Below, piece after piece: positions 54,033-62,658 of a stretch of DNA of 64,000 nucleotides; positions within the stretch are counted from its first letter, which is position 1; every line of letters starts with the position of its first letter. The notes below the pieces were generated by a model. The model made no database searches. It saw only the letters and a list, made by a program, of their open reading frames with translations, and was not told the origin of the DNA. The DNA is from Sedimenticola thiotaurini. GTDB taxonomy: Bacteria; Pseudomonadota; Gammaproteobacteria; Chromatiales; Chromatiaceae. Location: the NCBI GenBank assembly GCA_007713595.1, contig VMRY01000010.1:1-64000 (forward strand). Direction: 5' to 3'. Made by a program: the position numbers and the translations under genes.

Positions 54033-56426
54033 ATGATTGATGACACCATTGATGCCGATGAGATGGATATTCTGTCCAATAATGTGTTGGCCAGGCCAGG
54101 GGATGTATTGCCTGGCGTTATTCATCTTCTGCCGGTAACCACCCGCCCCTTCTTTCCTGGACAGGCCGTCCCTTTGCTGATGAATGACAGGCATTGGGAA
54201 AAGACCATTAACGCAGCCTTTAAAACCAGCCAGGAGATTATCGGCATCGTCATGACCGATGCCAACACCTCCGAAGAGGCTGTACCGGGGGATTTTCGCC
54301 ACATCGGAACCGCCTGCAAGATACACCGGGTACAAAAGGTGGAGGGCCGGTTGCAGGTATTGGTGGAGTGCCTGCAGCGCTTTCGCATTGATCAATTTGT
54401 CTCAAAAAAGACCCCATTCCGGGCTCAGGTGCACTATTTTACTGAAGAGTCCGTTAGCCCTAACGATGAGATAAAGGCCTACGCCATGGCCATTATCAAC
54501 ACCATCAAGGAGCTGGTGCCACTCAACCCCCTTTATGGTGAGGAGCTGAGAATATTCCTTGATCGCCTTGGCCCTGATGACCCTTCGCATCTGGCTGATT
54601 TTGCGGCCAGCCTGACCACTGCTGATCGGTTTCAGCTGCAGGAGATACTGCAGGAGGTAGACCTTCTCCCTCGGATGGAAAAGGTGCTGGTTCTGCTGCA
54701 CAAAGAGCTGGAACTCGCCAAGGCACAGAACGAAATCCGCAAAACGGTTGAAGATAAGATCAGTGTTCACCAGCATGAATTCTTCCTGCGCGAGCAGTTA
54801 AAGGTCATACAGCAGGAGCTGGGGCTGGAAAAGGATGATCGCACCGCAGAGCTGGACAAATTCAGAGAGCGCCTGGATGAGCTCCAGCTGCCGGAGCAGG
54901 CGTCCAAACGACTTGATGAGGAGATGCAGAAACTCTCCATACTGGAGACCGGTTCCCCTGAGTACGCCCTGACCCGAAATTACATTGACTGGATCACCCT
55001 ACTGCCCTGGGGCAAACACAGCCAGGACAAGCTTGATCTGGGCTTGGCGCGAAAAGCGCTGGATAAGGATCACTATGGCCTGGATGATGTCAAAAAACGT
55101 ATCCTGGAGTTCCTGGCCGTAGGCATGATGAAGGGCGAGGTAAGCGGCTCTATTATCCTGCTGGTAGGCCCTCCGGGGGTTGGCAAGACGTCCATCGGCA
55201 AATCCATTGCCAACGCACTTGGCCGATCATTTTACCGTTTTTCAGTGGGCGGCATGCGCGATGAAGCAGAGATTAAAGGCCACCGCAGAACCTACATAGG
55301 GGCGATGCCAGGCAAATTCATCCAGGCCATGAAGGAGGTCGAAACAGCGAATCCGGTCATCATGCTGGATGAGATTGACAAGATCGGTGCCTCTTATCAC
55401 GGCGATCCTGCATCCGCACTGCTGGAGGCCCTCGACCCAGAGCAGAACAGTGACTTTCTGGATCACTATCTGGATCTTCGATTTGACCTGTCAAAGGTGC
55501 TGTTCGTCTGTACGGCAAACCAGCTGGATACCATCCCATCCCCTTTGCGTGACCGCATGGAGATCATCCCGCTGTCCGGTTATATCGCTCAGGAGAAGCT
55601 CCAGATTGCCCGCAAGTATCTGCTTCCACGTCAGCTCAAACGGGCCGGATTAAAGCGCGGTCAATTGAAACTCAATACCCCTGCATTGAAAGAGATCATC
55701 GAGGGTTATGCCCGTGATGCCGGGGTAAGGCGGCTAGAGAAGCAAATCGGCAAGATTGTGCGCAAGGCAGTCGTCAGAATTCTTGATAATGAGGCGACAC
55801 CCATTGTTGTCGAAGAGCAGGATTTGAAAGCTTATTTAGGGAGCCCCATCTTTCGTGATGAACGTAGTCTGAGTGGACCAGGCGTGGTGACGGGACTGGC
55901 CTGGACATCCATGGGCGGGGCGACCCTCAGCATTGAGGCTGCCAAGACCCATAATTATACCCGTGGTTTCAAATTGACTGGCCAGCTGGGTGATGTAATG
56001 CGCGAATCAGCCGAGATCGCATACGGCTATATCGTGGCCAACGCAGCCAGACTGGGAGCTGATCCTGCGTTCTTTGAGAATGGCTTTATCCATCTGCATG
56101 TACCGGCAGGGGCAACACCGAAAGACGGGCCCAGTGCTGGTATCACGATCGCTTCAGCTCTGCTCTCATTGGCTAAAAACCTGCCTGTACGCACCATCGC
56201 GATGACCGGTGAACTGACCCTCACCGGACATGTATTTCCGATTGGTGGCGTAAGGGAAAAAATGATTGCCGCCCGTCGGGCCAATATTCGGGAGCTGATC
56301 CTGCCTGAAGAGAACAGAGGGGAGTACGACGAGGTTCCTGAACATATCCGTAAAGGGATAAAAGTGCATTTTGTCTGCAATTTTGATGATGTTGCGCCGC
56401 TGCTTTTCACGAAAGGATCGTCCTGA
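54033..56426 (+). CDS. lon: ATP-dependent Lon protease
   Basis: A 797-residue AAA+ protease. An N-terminal LAN domain (about 30-220) and coiled coil precede Walker A GPPGVGKT at 379-386 and VIMLDEIDKIG Walker B. The protease part has catalytic Ser701 (PKDGPSAGIT) and Lys743 (GGVREKMIAA). The substrate-binding N-domain differs from E. coli Lon in its PVTTRPFFPGQAVPL start, a version seen in other proteobacterial Lon paralogues. No heat-shock promoter was clear. Confidence 0.94.
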   Translation: MIDDTIDADEMDILSNNVLARPGDVLPGVIHLLPVTTRPFFPGQAVPLLMNDRHWEKTINAAFKTSQEIIGIVMTDANTSEEAVPGDFRHIGTACKIHRVQKVEGRLQVLVECLQRFRIDQFVSKKTPFRAQVHYFTEESVSPNDEIKAYAMAIINTIKELVPLNPLYGEELRIFLDRLGPDDPSHLADFAASLTTADRFQLQEILQEVDLLPRMEKVLVLLHKELELAKAQNEIRKTVEDKISVHQHEFFLREQLKVIQQELGLEKDDRTAELDKFRERLDELQLPEQASKRLDEEMQKLSILETGSPEYALTRNYIDWITLLPWGKHSQDKLDLGLARKALDKDHYGLDDVKKRILEFLAVGMMKGEVSGSIILLVGPPGVGKTSIGKSIANALGRSFYRFSVGGMRDEAEIKGHRRTYIGAMPGKFIQAMKEVETANPVIMLDEIDKIGASYHGDPASALLEALDPEQNSDFLDHYLDLRFDLSKVLFVCTANQLDTIPSPLRDRMEIIPLSGYIAQEKLQIARKYLLPRQLKRAGLKRGQLKLNTPALKEIIEGYARDAGVRRLEKQIGKIVRKAVVRILDNEATPIVVEEQDLKAYLGSPIFRDERSLSGPGVVTGLAWTSMGGATLSIEAAKTHNYTRGFKLTGQLGDVMRESAEIAYGYIVANAARLGADPAFFENGFIHLHVPAGATPKDGPSAGITIASALLSLAKNLPVRTIAMTGELTLTGHVFPIGGVREKMIAARRANIRELILPEENRGEYDEVPEHIRKGIKVHFVCNFDDVAPLLFTKGSS

Positions 56427-56463
56427 TGCAGTTAATCCAGATCAATAAGTATCATTATGAACC

Positions 56464-56524
56464 TTGACTTATTTAGGAGTCACTCATACTTTCATATCAG
56501 AGACCGCTGAGATGGGAGGGTCTC
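56464..56524 (+). promoter_or_regulatory. Sigma-70 promoter and 5' hairpin of the sulfur globule gene
   Basis: TTGACT (56464-56469) and TACTTT (56487-56492) are spaced by 17 bases. A stem GAGACC/GGTCTC (56500-56505 with 56519-56524) would lie at the very 5' end of the message, a position known to protect transcripts from decay. The gene's GGGAGAAG Shine-Dalgarno follows. Confidence 0.6.
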
Positions 56525-56558
56525 CTATACCCAAATGAAGACTTAGGGAGAAGACATT

Positions 56559-56915
56559 ATGAAATCCATTATAAAAGCAGCTGCCGTAGCAGCCTTACTG
56601 GCGGCATCAGCCTCAGCTTCGGCCTGGTGGGGCGGTCCTTGGGGCGGTGGCCCTTGGGGAGGTGGTCCCTGGAACGGCATGGGTGATGGCTGGGGTGATG
56701 GCTCCGGCGACTTCAACATGAACTTCAGTGGCCGTGGTAATGGCTATGGCAATGGTTACGGACGTGGTTATGGCTACCCCTATGGTGGTTATGGCGGCTA
56801 TCCCTATGGCGGCTACGGAGCCCCGTACGGAGGCTATGGTGCTCCTTATGGCGGCGGCTACGCCCCATATGGCTATCCCGCAGCACCGGTAGCACCTGTC
56901 GCTCCTGCTAACTAA
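56559..56915 (+). CDS. Sulfur globule protein
   Basis: A 118-residue low-complexity secreted protein. A signal peptide ([20 protein letters not shown]) is followed by Trp-Gly-rich [15 protein letters not shown], then Gly-Asn and long Gly-Tyr-Pro repeats ([10 protein letters not shown] units) and a Pro-Val-Ala tail. This resembles the sulfur globule envelope proteins of Allochromatium vinosum. It implies that the cell stores sulfur in periplasmic globules. It is a single-gene unit with its own promoter and a strong terminator, as expected for an abundant product. Confidence 0.8.
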   Translation: MKSIIKAAAVAALLAASASASAWWGGPWGGGPWGGGPWNGMGDGWGDGSGDFNMNFSGRGNGYGNGYGRGYGYPYGGYGGYPYGGYGAPYGGYGAPYGGGYAPYGYPAAPVAPVAPAN

Positions 56916-56932
56916 ACAGATCTTTCTGCAAT

Positions 56933-56966
56933 AAAAAAACCCTGCATCGCGTGATGCAGGGTTTTT
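56933..56966. terminator. Bidirectional terminator of sulfur globule gene and erpA
   Basis: A 9-bp stem (56940-56948 with 56953-56961, loop GCGT) has five T after it on the plus strand and seven A before it, so it can stop both the sulfur globule gene and the converging erpA transcript. Confidence 0.9.
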
Positions 56967-56986
56967 ATTTGATGCTTGATTATTAA

Positions 56987-57340
56987 TCAGACAGAGAAAG
57001 ATGATCCGCAGCCGCAGGTCGTACTTGCATTGGGATTTCGAATCACAAACTGCGATCCCTGCAGACTCTCGGTATAGTCAACTTCCGCCCCCATCAGATA
57101 CTGCAGACTCATGGGATCTACCAGCATAGCGACGCCATCCGTGTCGACACGGGTATCACCATCTTTCATATCTTCATCAAAACTGAAGCCATACTGGAAT
57201 CCGGAACAACCACCACCCTGGATAAAAACCCGTAACATCAGGTTGGGATTGCCCTCATCTTCGATCAAGGCCGCCACTTTGGTTGCCGCCGCAGAGGTAA
57301 AGACCAAAGGACTCTCGATTTCAGCTTGCGTACCACTCAT
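56987..57340 (-). CDS. erpA: Iron-sulfur cluster insertion protein ErpA
   Basis: An A-type carrier of 117 residues from ATG 57340, supported by GGAG seven bases ahead (the TTG 12 bases further out is unlikely). The three cluster-binding cysteines are Cys45 ([11 protein letters not shown]), Cys109 and Cys111 (CGCGSSFSV). ErpA delivers Fe-S clusters to respiratory and isoprenoid enzymes. An IscR-like box overlaps the promoter. Confidence 0.94.
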   Translation of the reverse strand: MSGTQAEIESPLVFTSAAATKVAALIEDEGNPNLMLRVFIQGGGCSGFQYGFSFDEDMKDGDTRVDTDGVAMLVDPMSLQYLMGAEVDYTESLQGSQFVIRNPNASTTCGCGSSFSV

Positions 57341-57397
57341 AGCCAACTCCAAATACTAATAGAACCACGCTATATCAGCGTATTCTGATCATTATGC

Positions 57398-57422
57398 TAT
57401 TCTGATCAATTTAGTCAAGTAT
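57398..57422 (-). promoter_or_regulatory. IscR-like (type 1) box at the erpA promoter
   Basis: On the minus strand ATACTTGACT is followed after a short AT spacer by GATCAGAATA, an imperfect second half. The left half matches IscR type 1 sites exactly as I know them. TTGACT doubles as a -35; CATAAT lies 16 bases downstream as a -10. E. coli erpA is IscR-repressed, so the parallel is expected. Confidence 0.5.
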
Positions 57423-57901
57423 TAACGTCCACGGGGTATTGTTTCCGAGGTCTCCTCTGCCGCTTCCCCAGGCTCTGCCGCAGTAGGTTTTAGTGGTTCA
57501 ACATTGTCCTGGTTGCCGTCATAACCCAACATTTGTGGCTGAGCGTCCTTCGTGTGAATCAATTGCCCATTGACCTCTGCACCCATCGTCATCTCAAGCA
57601 GATTGTAGTATACGGTACCAGTAACCTTCGCCTTGGGTGCCAGCTCGACGCGCTCTGAGGCGTAGACATCCCCAACCACTGTGCCATTGAGAATCACGTT
57701 GGGAACCTGAATGTCACCCTCGATTCTACCCTGCTCACTCAGGGTCAGTGCCGATTCAGCGCCATCTTCTACCATAACATTTCCGCAAATAAGACCATCC
57801 ACATGAAGGCCACCGGTGAAATTCACATCGCCATGGATTGTAGTTCCACTGCCAATTACTGTTGCAATCTTCGGAGCCTTGAACTTTTTAAAACGCGCCA
57901 T
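57422..57901 (-). CDS. Bactofilin
   Basis: A polymer-forming cytoskeletal protein of 159 residues from ATG 57901 (MARFKKFKAPKIATVI), preceded by AGAGGA. ATG 57916 overlaps the upstream gene's stop. The central beta-helix (about 20-120) has repeating hydrophobic turns such as GDVNFTGGLHVDGLICGNV and GRIEGDIQVPNVILNG, and a Pro/Glu-rich tail follows. It is the middle gene between the coiled-coil protein and erpA. Confidence 0.9.
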   Translation of the reverse strand: MARFKKFKAPKIATVIGSGTTIHGDVNFTGGLHVDGLICGNVMVEDGAESALTLSEQGRIEGDIQVPNVILNGTVVGDVYASERVELAPKAKVTGTVYYNLLEMTMGAEVNGQLIHTKDAQPQMLGYDGNQDNVEPLKPTAAEPGEAAEETSETIPRGR

Positions 57902-57912
57902 CAGCATTCCTC

Positions 57913-58641
57913 TCATTCAGCAACCAACCAGTCAAAGGTTTTTTTGATCTGTGGCAGCTTGTTATTGGTTGGATTGATCTCGACAATAACCCGCTCGGGG
58001 TTAAAGCCTTCTGGCAGTTGAATCAATCCGTCAACATCCTGAAAATGCCTGAAACGCATTTTCAGTTTTTCATCTTTCTCTTTTGTTATCTCTTTCAGGG
58101 GAAGCAGGCTCGGCTCGCCATCTTTCTCGCCCTCCAGGGCAAGCTCAATCCAGCCCACCGCCGCACCGGCATTTTTCAGTGACTGACTCACTGTAAATCT
58201 GTACCGGTATAGTTGCGCTTCCTCCGACTTATCCAATCTGAATCCCTGAATATACAGACCTTCAGATTTGATACTGGTTTCTACAATACCGCGAAGGAGT
58301 GCCAGCTCATTCTCCATCTCCATATAGCTGGACCGACTCTGTTTCAGCTCTTCGCGCACTTCCCGCATGGCTTCCTTATCTATCTGCCCTGCCCGTTCCA
58401 GTGCTGCAATCTGCTCACGCAGATGGCCACGTTCCTCCTCCAGCGACGCTATCTCTTGGGCCTGCTCTTTAATCCGTTTTTGGAGTGGTGATATCTGATC
58501 GATATCTTTCACCGGGCTCAACTGCGGTAGATAACCCTGCCAACCAACCAACAGCACCGCACCAAGAACAATAGGCACGACCCCCCAAAGATAAACCCAG
58601 CGGCTTCGGGATTGGACAATTTTAGGTGTTGTTATTTTCAT
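57913..58641 (-). CDS. Membrane coiled-coil protein (DUF6776-like)
   Basis: A 242-residue bitopic protein: one transmembrane helix (about 17-35), a coiled coil (50-115) and a C-terminal beta-rich domain (120-240) with GLYIQGFRLDKSEEAQLYRY. The family is conserved next to bactofilin in gammaproteobacteria. It may scaffold the bactofilin at the membrane, which is inference from linkage. Overlaps the bactofilin reading by four bases. Confidence 0.75.
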   Translation of the reverse strand: MKITTPKIVQSRSRWVYLWGVVPIVLGAVLLVGWQGYLPQLSPVKDIDQISPLQKRIKEQAQEIASLEEERGHLREQIAALERAGQIDKEAMREVREELKQSRSSYMEMENELALLRGIVETSIKSEGLYIQGFRLDKSEEAQLYRYRFTVSQSLKNAGAAVGWIELALEGEKDGEPSLLPLKEITKEKDEKLKMRFRHFQDVDGLIQLPEGFNPERVIVEINPTNNKLPQIKKTFDWLVAE

Positions 58642-58712
58642 CCCAGCCCCCTGTAGAACATTAAATCTTCAGATCAATTACCCACAGGTACTTTGACATC
58701 TTCTGTCCGGAT

Positions 58713-59741
58713 TTATGGCAAGAGTGCCACGGACCGCAATCCAAGTGACTCTTCCAGTCCCAGCATGATATTCATATTCTGTATCGCCTGACCGGCCGCC
58801 CCCTTGACCAGGTTATCAATCACCGAGAGGATGACCACCGTATCGCCCCCTTGAGGTCTGTGTATGGCAATGCGACAGTGATTCACGCCTCTGACACTGC
58901 GGGTCTCCGGATGCGACCCCAGTGGCAAAACATCCACGAAGGGCTCATTGGCATACCGCTGTTCATACAGACTCTGCAAATCTACATCACCCGCCACTGT
59001 GGCATACAGGGTGGCATGAATACCCCTGATCATAGGTAACAGGTGCGCTACGAAGGTGAGATCCACCTCTTGTCCTGCGGCCACAGAAAGGTTCTGTTTA
59101 ATCTCTGGCATGTGCCGGTGACCAGGGACACCGTAAGCCTTGAAGCTCTCTCCGACCTCCCCCATCAACATACCGACACTGGCGCCCCGACCGGCCCCAC
59201 TCACTCCGGACTTACAATCCGCAATCAGCCCTTTGAGGTTAGCGCTCCCTGCCTCCACGATCGGCAGAAATCCCAATGTCGCTGCCGTTGGGTAACAGCC
59301 TGGATTGGCTACCAGCCGGGCTTGCTTTATCGCACTTCGATTAACCTCCGGCAGACCATACACCGCTTCCGCGACCATCTCTGGACAGGCATGCTCCATG
59401 CCATACCACTGCGACCAGACAGCAAGATCCTTGATCCTGAAATCTGCCGCCAGATCAATCACCTTACAATCACCTTCCAGTAATTCCGGCACCATCCTCA
59501 TTGCGGTGCCATTCGGTGTCGCAAAAAACACCAAATCACAGTTCTTCAACTGCTTCAGATCGGGATCCGTAAAGGAGATGTCGAAGTGGCCACGCAGGTT
59601 GGGATAAATATCTGAAACAGGTCTCCCCGCCTCGGCCCGTGAGGTGATCACAGCCACATCAACCTCTGGATGACCAGCCAGCAGCCGCAGAAGTTCAACG
59701 CCGGTATACCCAGTCCCACCTACAATGCCAACTTTTACCAT
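58713..59741 (-). CDS. argC: N-acetyl-gamma-glutamyl-phosphate reductase
   Basis: A 342-residue arginine biosynthesis enzyme from ATG 59741 ([20 protein letters not shown]), behind GAGGCC. The NADP motif GGTGYTG is near the start, and the catalytic Cys is in [12 protein letters not shown] (about 148). The frame is open to 59780, but the extra 13 residues are not conserved. It lies 70 bases upstream of the coiled-coil gene, so one transcript with bactofilin and erpA is possible. Confidence 0.94.
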   Translation of the reverse strand: MVKVGIVGGTGYTGVELLRLLAGHPEVDVAVITSRAEAGRPVSDIYPNLRGHFDISFTDPDLKQLKNCDLVFFATPNGTAMRMVPELLEGDCKVIDLAADFRIKDLAVWSQWYGMEHACPEMVAEAVYGLPEVNRSAIKQARLVANPGCYPTAATLGFLPIVEAGSANLKGLIADCKSGVSGAGRGASVGMLMGEVGESFKAYGVPGHRHMPEIKQNLSVAAGQEVDLTFVAHLLPMIRGIHATLYATVAGDVDLQSLYEQRYANEPFVDVLPLGSHPETRSVRGVNHCRIAIHRPQGGDTVVILSVIDNLVKGAAGQAIQNMNIMLGLEESLGLRSVALLP

Positions 59742-59900
59742 GGCCTCTATTCCACTCCAGATTACGGTTTTACGGAGCACTCACTGAATGTCATCTATTG
59801 AGACATTCAATCGAAAAGTACTGCCTTAACAAAGGGTGTTAATCATACGGTGCTGAAAGAAAAATCTAAAGACACAAAGCGGCAGTGTAAAACATTGCAG

Positions 59901-59928
59901 CAATAAAAAAGCGACCCATAGGTCGCTT
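59901..59928 (-). terminator. Rho-independent terminator of the candidate small RNA
   Basis: An 8-bp stem (59909-59916 with 59921-59928, loop four bases) followed on the minus strand by TTTTTTATTG, a textbook intrinsic terminator. Confidence 0.85.
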
Positions 59929-60004
59929 AAGCAAATCTGTGACGTATTTATTTTGATTCCTTTTACCCGAAGACTCTAGCAACAGGCGTCACAATTCCAT
60001 CCAT
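59901..60004 (-). ncRNA. Candidate small RNA, about 104 nt
   Basis: A minus-strand unit with promoter TTGACC (60034-60039) and TATAGT (60011-60016) at 17-base spacing, a predicted start near 60004 and an intrinsic terminator at 59928-59901 (stem AAGCGACC/GGTCGCTT, then six T). The interior shows TGTGACG and CGTCACA arms that could pair. No start codon with a Shine-Dalgarno opens a frame of useful length. No known RNA family was recognised. It would end 160 bases ahead of argC, so it is not just an argC leader. Confidence 0.55.
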
Positions 60005-60010
60005 AAGCCC

Positions 60011-60039
60011 ACTATATATGTGTCTTTATAGCAGGTCAA
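60011..60039 (-). promoter_or_regulatory. Sigma-70 promoter of the candidate small RNA
   Basis: On the minus strand TTGACC (60039-60034), a 17-base spacer, and TATAGT (60016-60011) match the -35 and -10 consensus at five of six positions each. Confidence 0.6.
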
Positions 60040-60150
60040 ACATTTACAATGTTTTCAGGCTGATAGATGTATTGCTTAATCCTTTGCAGAAATCACACCC
60101 CAGATCAACATTGGGAGTTTTCAGCATAAGTGGCATACTCATCATTAAAA

Positions 60151-60227
60151 TGGCGGCCGGGGATTGCACCCGCCTCATCTAACAGGAACTAAAGCCGTAC
60201 CCAGTTATCCAACTGACCAAGCGCCGT
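60151..60227 (-). pseudogene. Degenerate tRNA-like sequence
   Basis: On the minus strand the stretch has a D-arm-like GGTCAGTTGGATAACT, an anticodon arm with loop TTTAGTT, and a T-arm-like CGGGTGCAATCCCCG ending close to CCGCCA. The acceptor pairs only at five of seven positions and the anticodon stem has mismatches. I read it as a decayed tRNA or a tRNA-like RNA; the identity is uncertain. It abuts the DUF4126 gene start on the other strand. Confidence 0.35.
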
Positions 60228-60244
60228 ACTAAAAGGATGATTGA

Positions 60245-60943
60245 ATGGAAACAGTACAACTGATCTCACTGACCTTGGGTGTTGCCTGGGCTTCAGGGAT
60301 TAATCTCTATGCTGCCGTGCTGGTTTTGGGATACCTCGGAATAACCGGTGATATTATCTTGCCTCCAGGTCTGGAATTGCTAACGAATCCGCTGGTTCTT
60401 TCGGCTGCCGGTTTTATGTATATGGTTGAATTTTTCGCTGACAAAACGCCCGGTGTAGATACCGGATGGGACGTACTGCACACCTTTATCCGCATCCCGG
60501 CAGGGGCTGTTCTCGCTGCAGGTATGGCCCAAGGATTGGAGGTCAGCCAGGCAGCGGAGTTTGCCGCCCTGCTGATTGGCGGTGGACTCGCCGCAACTAC
60601 CCACTTTACCAAAACAGGTACCCGGGTACTCATAAACACCTCACCGGAACCCTTCTCCAACTGGACCGCCTCCATCACTGAAGACCTGGTGGTCATTGGT
60701 GGACTCTGGGCCTCGCTGCACTACCCATGGCTGTTTGTTGCCGGCCTGGTTCTATCGCTCCTGCTGATTATCTGGCTGATGCCGAAACTGTGGCGGGCAC
60801 TGAAGCGTGTATTCCATGCCATTGGTGAGTTCTTTGGCCGTAGGCGAAGCGATAATACCAGCACCAGCGTTTCACAACCTGAGGCAACACGACAGGACAT
60901 ACTTCGTGCGCTCTATCATGATGCAAGTAACCAGACGAAATAA
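60245..60943 (+). CDS. DUF4126 membrane protein
   Basis: A 232-residue membrane protein of the DUF4126 family with about five helices, the conserved ASGINLYAAVLVLGYLG near residue 17, and the FFADKTPGVDTGWDVLHTFI loop at 64-83. The loop is the most conserved part. A basic C-terminal tail follows. The function is unknown. It starts 14 bases past the tRNA-like remnant and is followed by hemJ. Confidence 0.85.
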   Translation: METVQLISLTLGVAWASGINLYAAVLVLGYLGITGDIILPPGLELLTNPLVLSAAGFMYMVEFFADKTPGVDTGWDVLHTFIRIPAGAVLAAGMAQGLEVSQAAEFAALLIGGGLAATTHFTKTGTRVLINTSPEPFSNWTASITEDLVVIGGLWASLHYPWLFVAGLVLSLLLIIWLMPKLWRALKRVFHAIGEFFGRRRSDNTSTSVSQPEATRQDILRALYHDASNQTK

Positions 60944-60990
60944 CACACACCGTTGTTAACAATGTATAGATTGAAAGAGGTATACCTGTG

Positions 60991-61410
60991 ATGTGGCTGA
61001 AGGCTTGGCATTTGATTTTTATGGTGACGTGGTTTGCCGGTATCTTTTATCTTCCGCGACTCTTCGTCTATCACGCGATGACTGAAGATCAGCCGGGCAA
61101 GGATAGATTTAAAGTGATGGAGCGAAAACTCTATTACTTCACCACACCCTGGATGCTACTGACGCTGTTTTTTGGTTTCTGGATGCTCTATGACTATGCC
61201 TGGGCCGCATTTGGTAGCATGATCTGGCTGCATATAAAGCTCCTCCTGATCGCCATTCTGGTGGCCTATCATTTCTATTGCGGCCATCTGATGCGAACTT
61301 TTGCAGAAGAGCGAAACAGCCGCAGTCATGTCTGGTATCGCTGGTTTAACGAGATACCGGTGGTGATTCTCTTTGCCGTGGTACTTCTGGCTGCTTTGAA
61401 GCCCTTTTAG
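60991..61410 (+). CDS. hemJ: Protoporphyrinogen oxidase HemJ
   Basis: A 139-residue integral membrane enzyme oxidising protoporphyrinogen IX to protoporphyrin IX in heme synthesis. MWLKAWHLIFMVTWFAGIFY with LPRLFVYHA and the C-terminal WYRWFNEIP are HemJ signatures; conserved His8 and a Lys in KLLLIA are known to be needed. ATG 60991 is used; GTG 60988 is adjacent. AGAGG lies about 10 bases ahead. It is followed by a bidirectional terminator. Confidence 0.9.
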   Translation: MWLKAWHLIFMVTWFAGIFYLPRLFVYHAMTEDQPGKDRFKVMERKLYYFTTPWMLLTLFFGFWMLYDYAWAAFGSMIWLHIKLLLIAILVAYHFYCGHLMRTFAEERNSRSHVWYRWFNEIPVVILFAVVLLAALKPF

Positions 61411-61463
61411 CCATAAATAGGGCTAATCGGCCTTAAGCTTAACGGCATTGTCCGATTTTTGGG

Positions 61464-61497
61464 CAAAAAAAACCGCGGTCCATGACCGCGGTTTTTT
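61464..61497. terminator. Bidirectional terminator hemJ / A-type carrier
   Basis: A perfect 10-bp stem (61471-61480 with 61484-61493, loop CAT) with T-runs on both strands (T at 61494-61497; A-run 61465-61470). Confidence 0.9.
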
Positions 61498-61513
61498 CTG
61501 TAACGAAAATCTG

Positions 61514-61903
61514 TCAGGAACAACCGCCGCCCTGTGCAGCACTGGAGCTACAGCCACCACAACCACTTGCGCTCTCCGCAGGTTTCAGGTTGTTAAATAC
61601 AAAACTCGCATTACCCTGCCCTTGATCAACAAAGTCGATCTGGACGCCTTCCAGATGACGCATGGTGTCACCATCAACAATGACATCGAAGCCAACAGAG
61701 TTCAGGACATAATCATTATCATTCAATTGATCAGTAAAGGTCATGCCAAAGCTTATGCCACTGCAGCCACCTGGGGTTGCATACACACGGATCCCCTTTA
61801 CCTCTTCTTCAACCTGCCCTACCAATTCAGCCATTTTGCCCTGTGCTGCCTCGGTCAGACTGAGTTCTTCTGCTCTTAGCAGATTAGTGGTTGCTTCGCT
61901 CAT
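61514..61903 (-). CDS. A-type Fe-S carrier with altered cysteine spacing
   Basis: An IscA/HesB-fold protein of 129 residues from ATG 61903, supported by GGAG eight bases ahead. Cys47 (GGCSGISFGM) is the first ligand. The C-terminal pair reads C115-G-G-C118 rather than the usual C-x-C, and a Ser/Ala/Gly tail adds Cys128. This is a different branch from ErpA at 56987. Its cluster chemistry may differ. It stands alone, converging on hemJ. Confidence 0.87.
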   Translation of the reverse strand: MSEATTNLLRAEELSLTEAAQGKMAELVGQVEEEVKGIRVYATPGGCSGISFGMTFTDQLNDNDYVLNSVGFDVIVDGDTMRHLEGVQIDFVDQGQGNASFVFNNLKPAESASGCGGCSSSAAQGGGCS

Positions 61904-62009
61904 CGACAATTCTCCATACTAAAACAGTAATTCATTGACATACTATATCAATACCAGAATCCATTAACCATTGATTATTTGGTGAAATCAGCATCTGAAC
62001 CCACTTCCT

Positions 62010-62483
62010 CTAGAGCTGGTTTCTATTCGCCAGCTCATACAGATGGCGTTCCGCATCCAGCAGATGCTGACCCCAGTGCTCCTGATAACCGCAGCACCAG
62101 TCATCAAATGCCCGCTCAGGTGCGCACTCCTGCTCAATGAGCCGCAGCCCATGCTTCAGTTCGCAATAGATGTCTGTCAGATCATCAGCAAGACTACCCG
62201 ACATACCCTGTTCGTCCGGTGCCACATCAAATTCCATCCAATAGGCATCCCGATGCCCGAGTAGCCGCCGCAGGGTAGCAAAACGCTCAAAGCGTGCATC
62301 CAAGTCTGGATTAAAATAGTCCGCACCTCTGGGAGGTGCTCCCAGAGCAGTTACTGCAGCGTGCAGCCGGGGCAATAGAGAAGAGAGCTGGCGCAACCAC
62401 TGGATATCACTCTCTTCGGCAGATTCGATGAGCTCACAATAATCTTTTGCAAGTAGGGACAATTCATTCATTCGCGTATCCAT
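62010..62483 (-). CDS. DUF5063-like hypothetical protein
   Basis: The 157-residue helical protein starts MDTRMNELSLLAKDYCELIE, with LPRLHAAVTAL and the conserved YWMEFDVAPDEQ in the middle. It matches my memory of DUF5063 (a small helical family of proteobacteria). ATG 62483 is chosen; the frame is open to 62531 via a poor start. The function is unknown. Confidence 0.7.
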   Translation of the reverse strand: MDTRMNELSLLAKDYCELIESAEESDIQWLRQLSSLLPRLHAAVTALGAPPRGADYFNPDLDARFERFATLRRLLGHRDAYWMEFDVAPDEQGMSGSLADDLTDIYCELKHGLRLIEQECAPERAFDDWCCGYQEHWGQHLLDAERHLYELANRNQL

Positions 62484-62658
62484 ATCGTCACCAATTGGAC
62501 AATAACGCAGTGGAGTAACCACTGCCCGCATTCCATTCCCAGAGGCTGAGCCACCACCATCAGTCCCAAGCTAGAGGTATTCAGTGAATGCTGGTTTAAT
62601 TGTAGACGATGAATCGTGATTTTTTGAATATAACCCTGAATAGTTACCAGCGAAACAG

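Larger units (their letters stand above)
59742..60244. other. RNA-bearing intergenic region argC to DUF4126
   Basis: 503 bases without a protein gene. It contains a complete minus-strand promoter-to-terminator unit (59901-60039) and a tRNA-like remnant (60151-60227). The argC promoter should lie within 59742-59900. Confidence 0.5.

Noticed and set aside
59901-60231. A tmRNA made of the tRNA-like part and the small RNA
   Set aside because: The tRNA-like fold is complete on one side rather than split between both ends, there is no tag frame, and a promoter lies between the two parts.
62532-62658. TPP riboswitch ahead of thiD
   Set aside because: The conserved CTGAGA and ACCTGAT blocks are absent.
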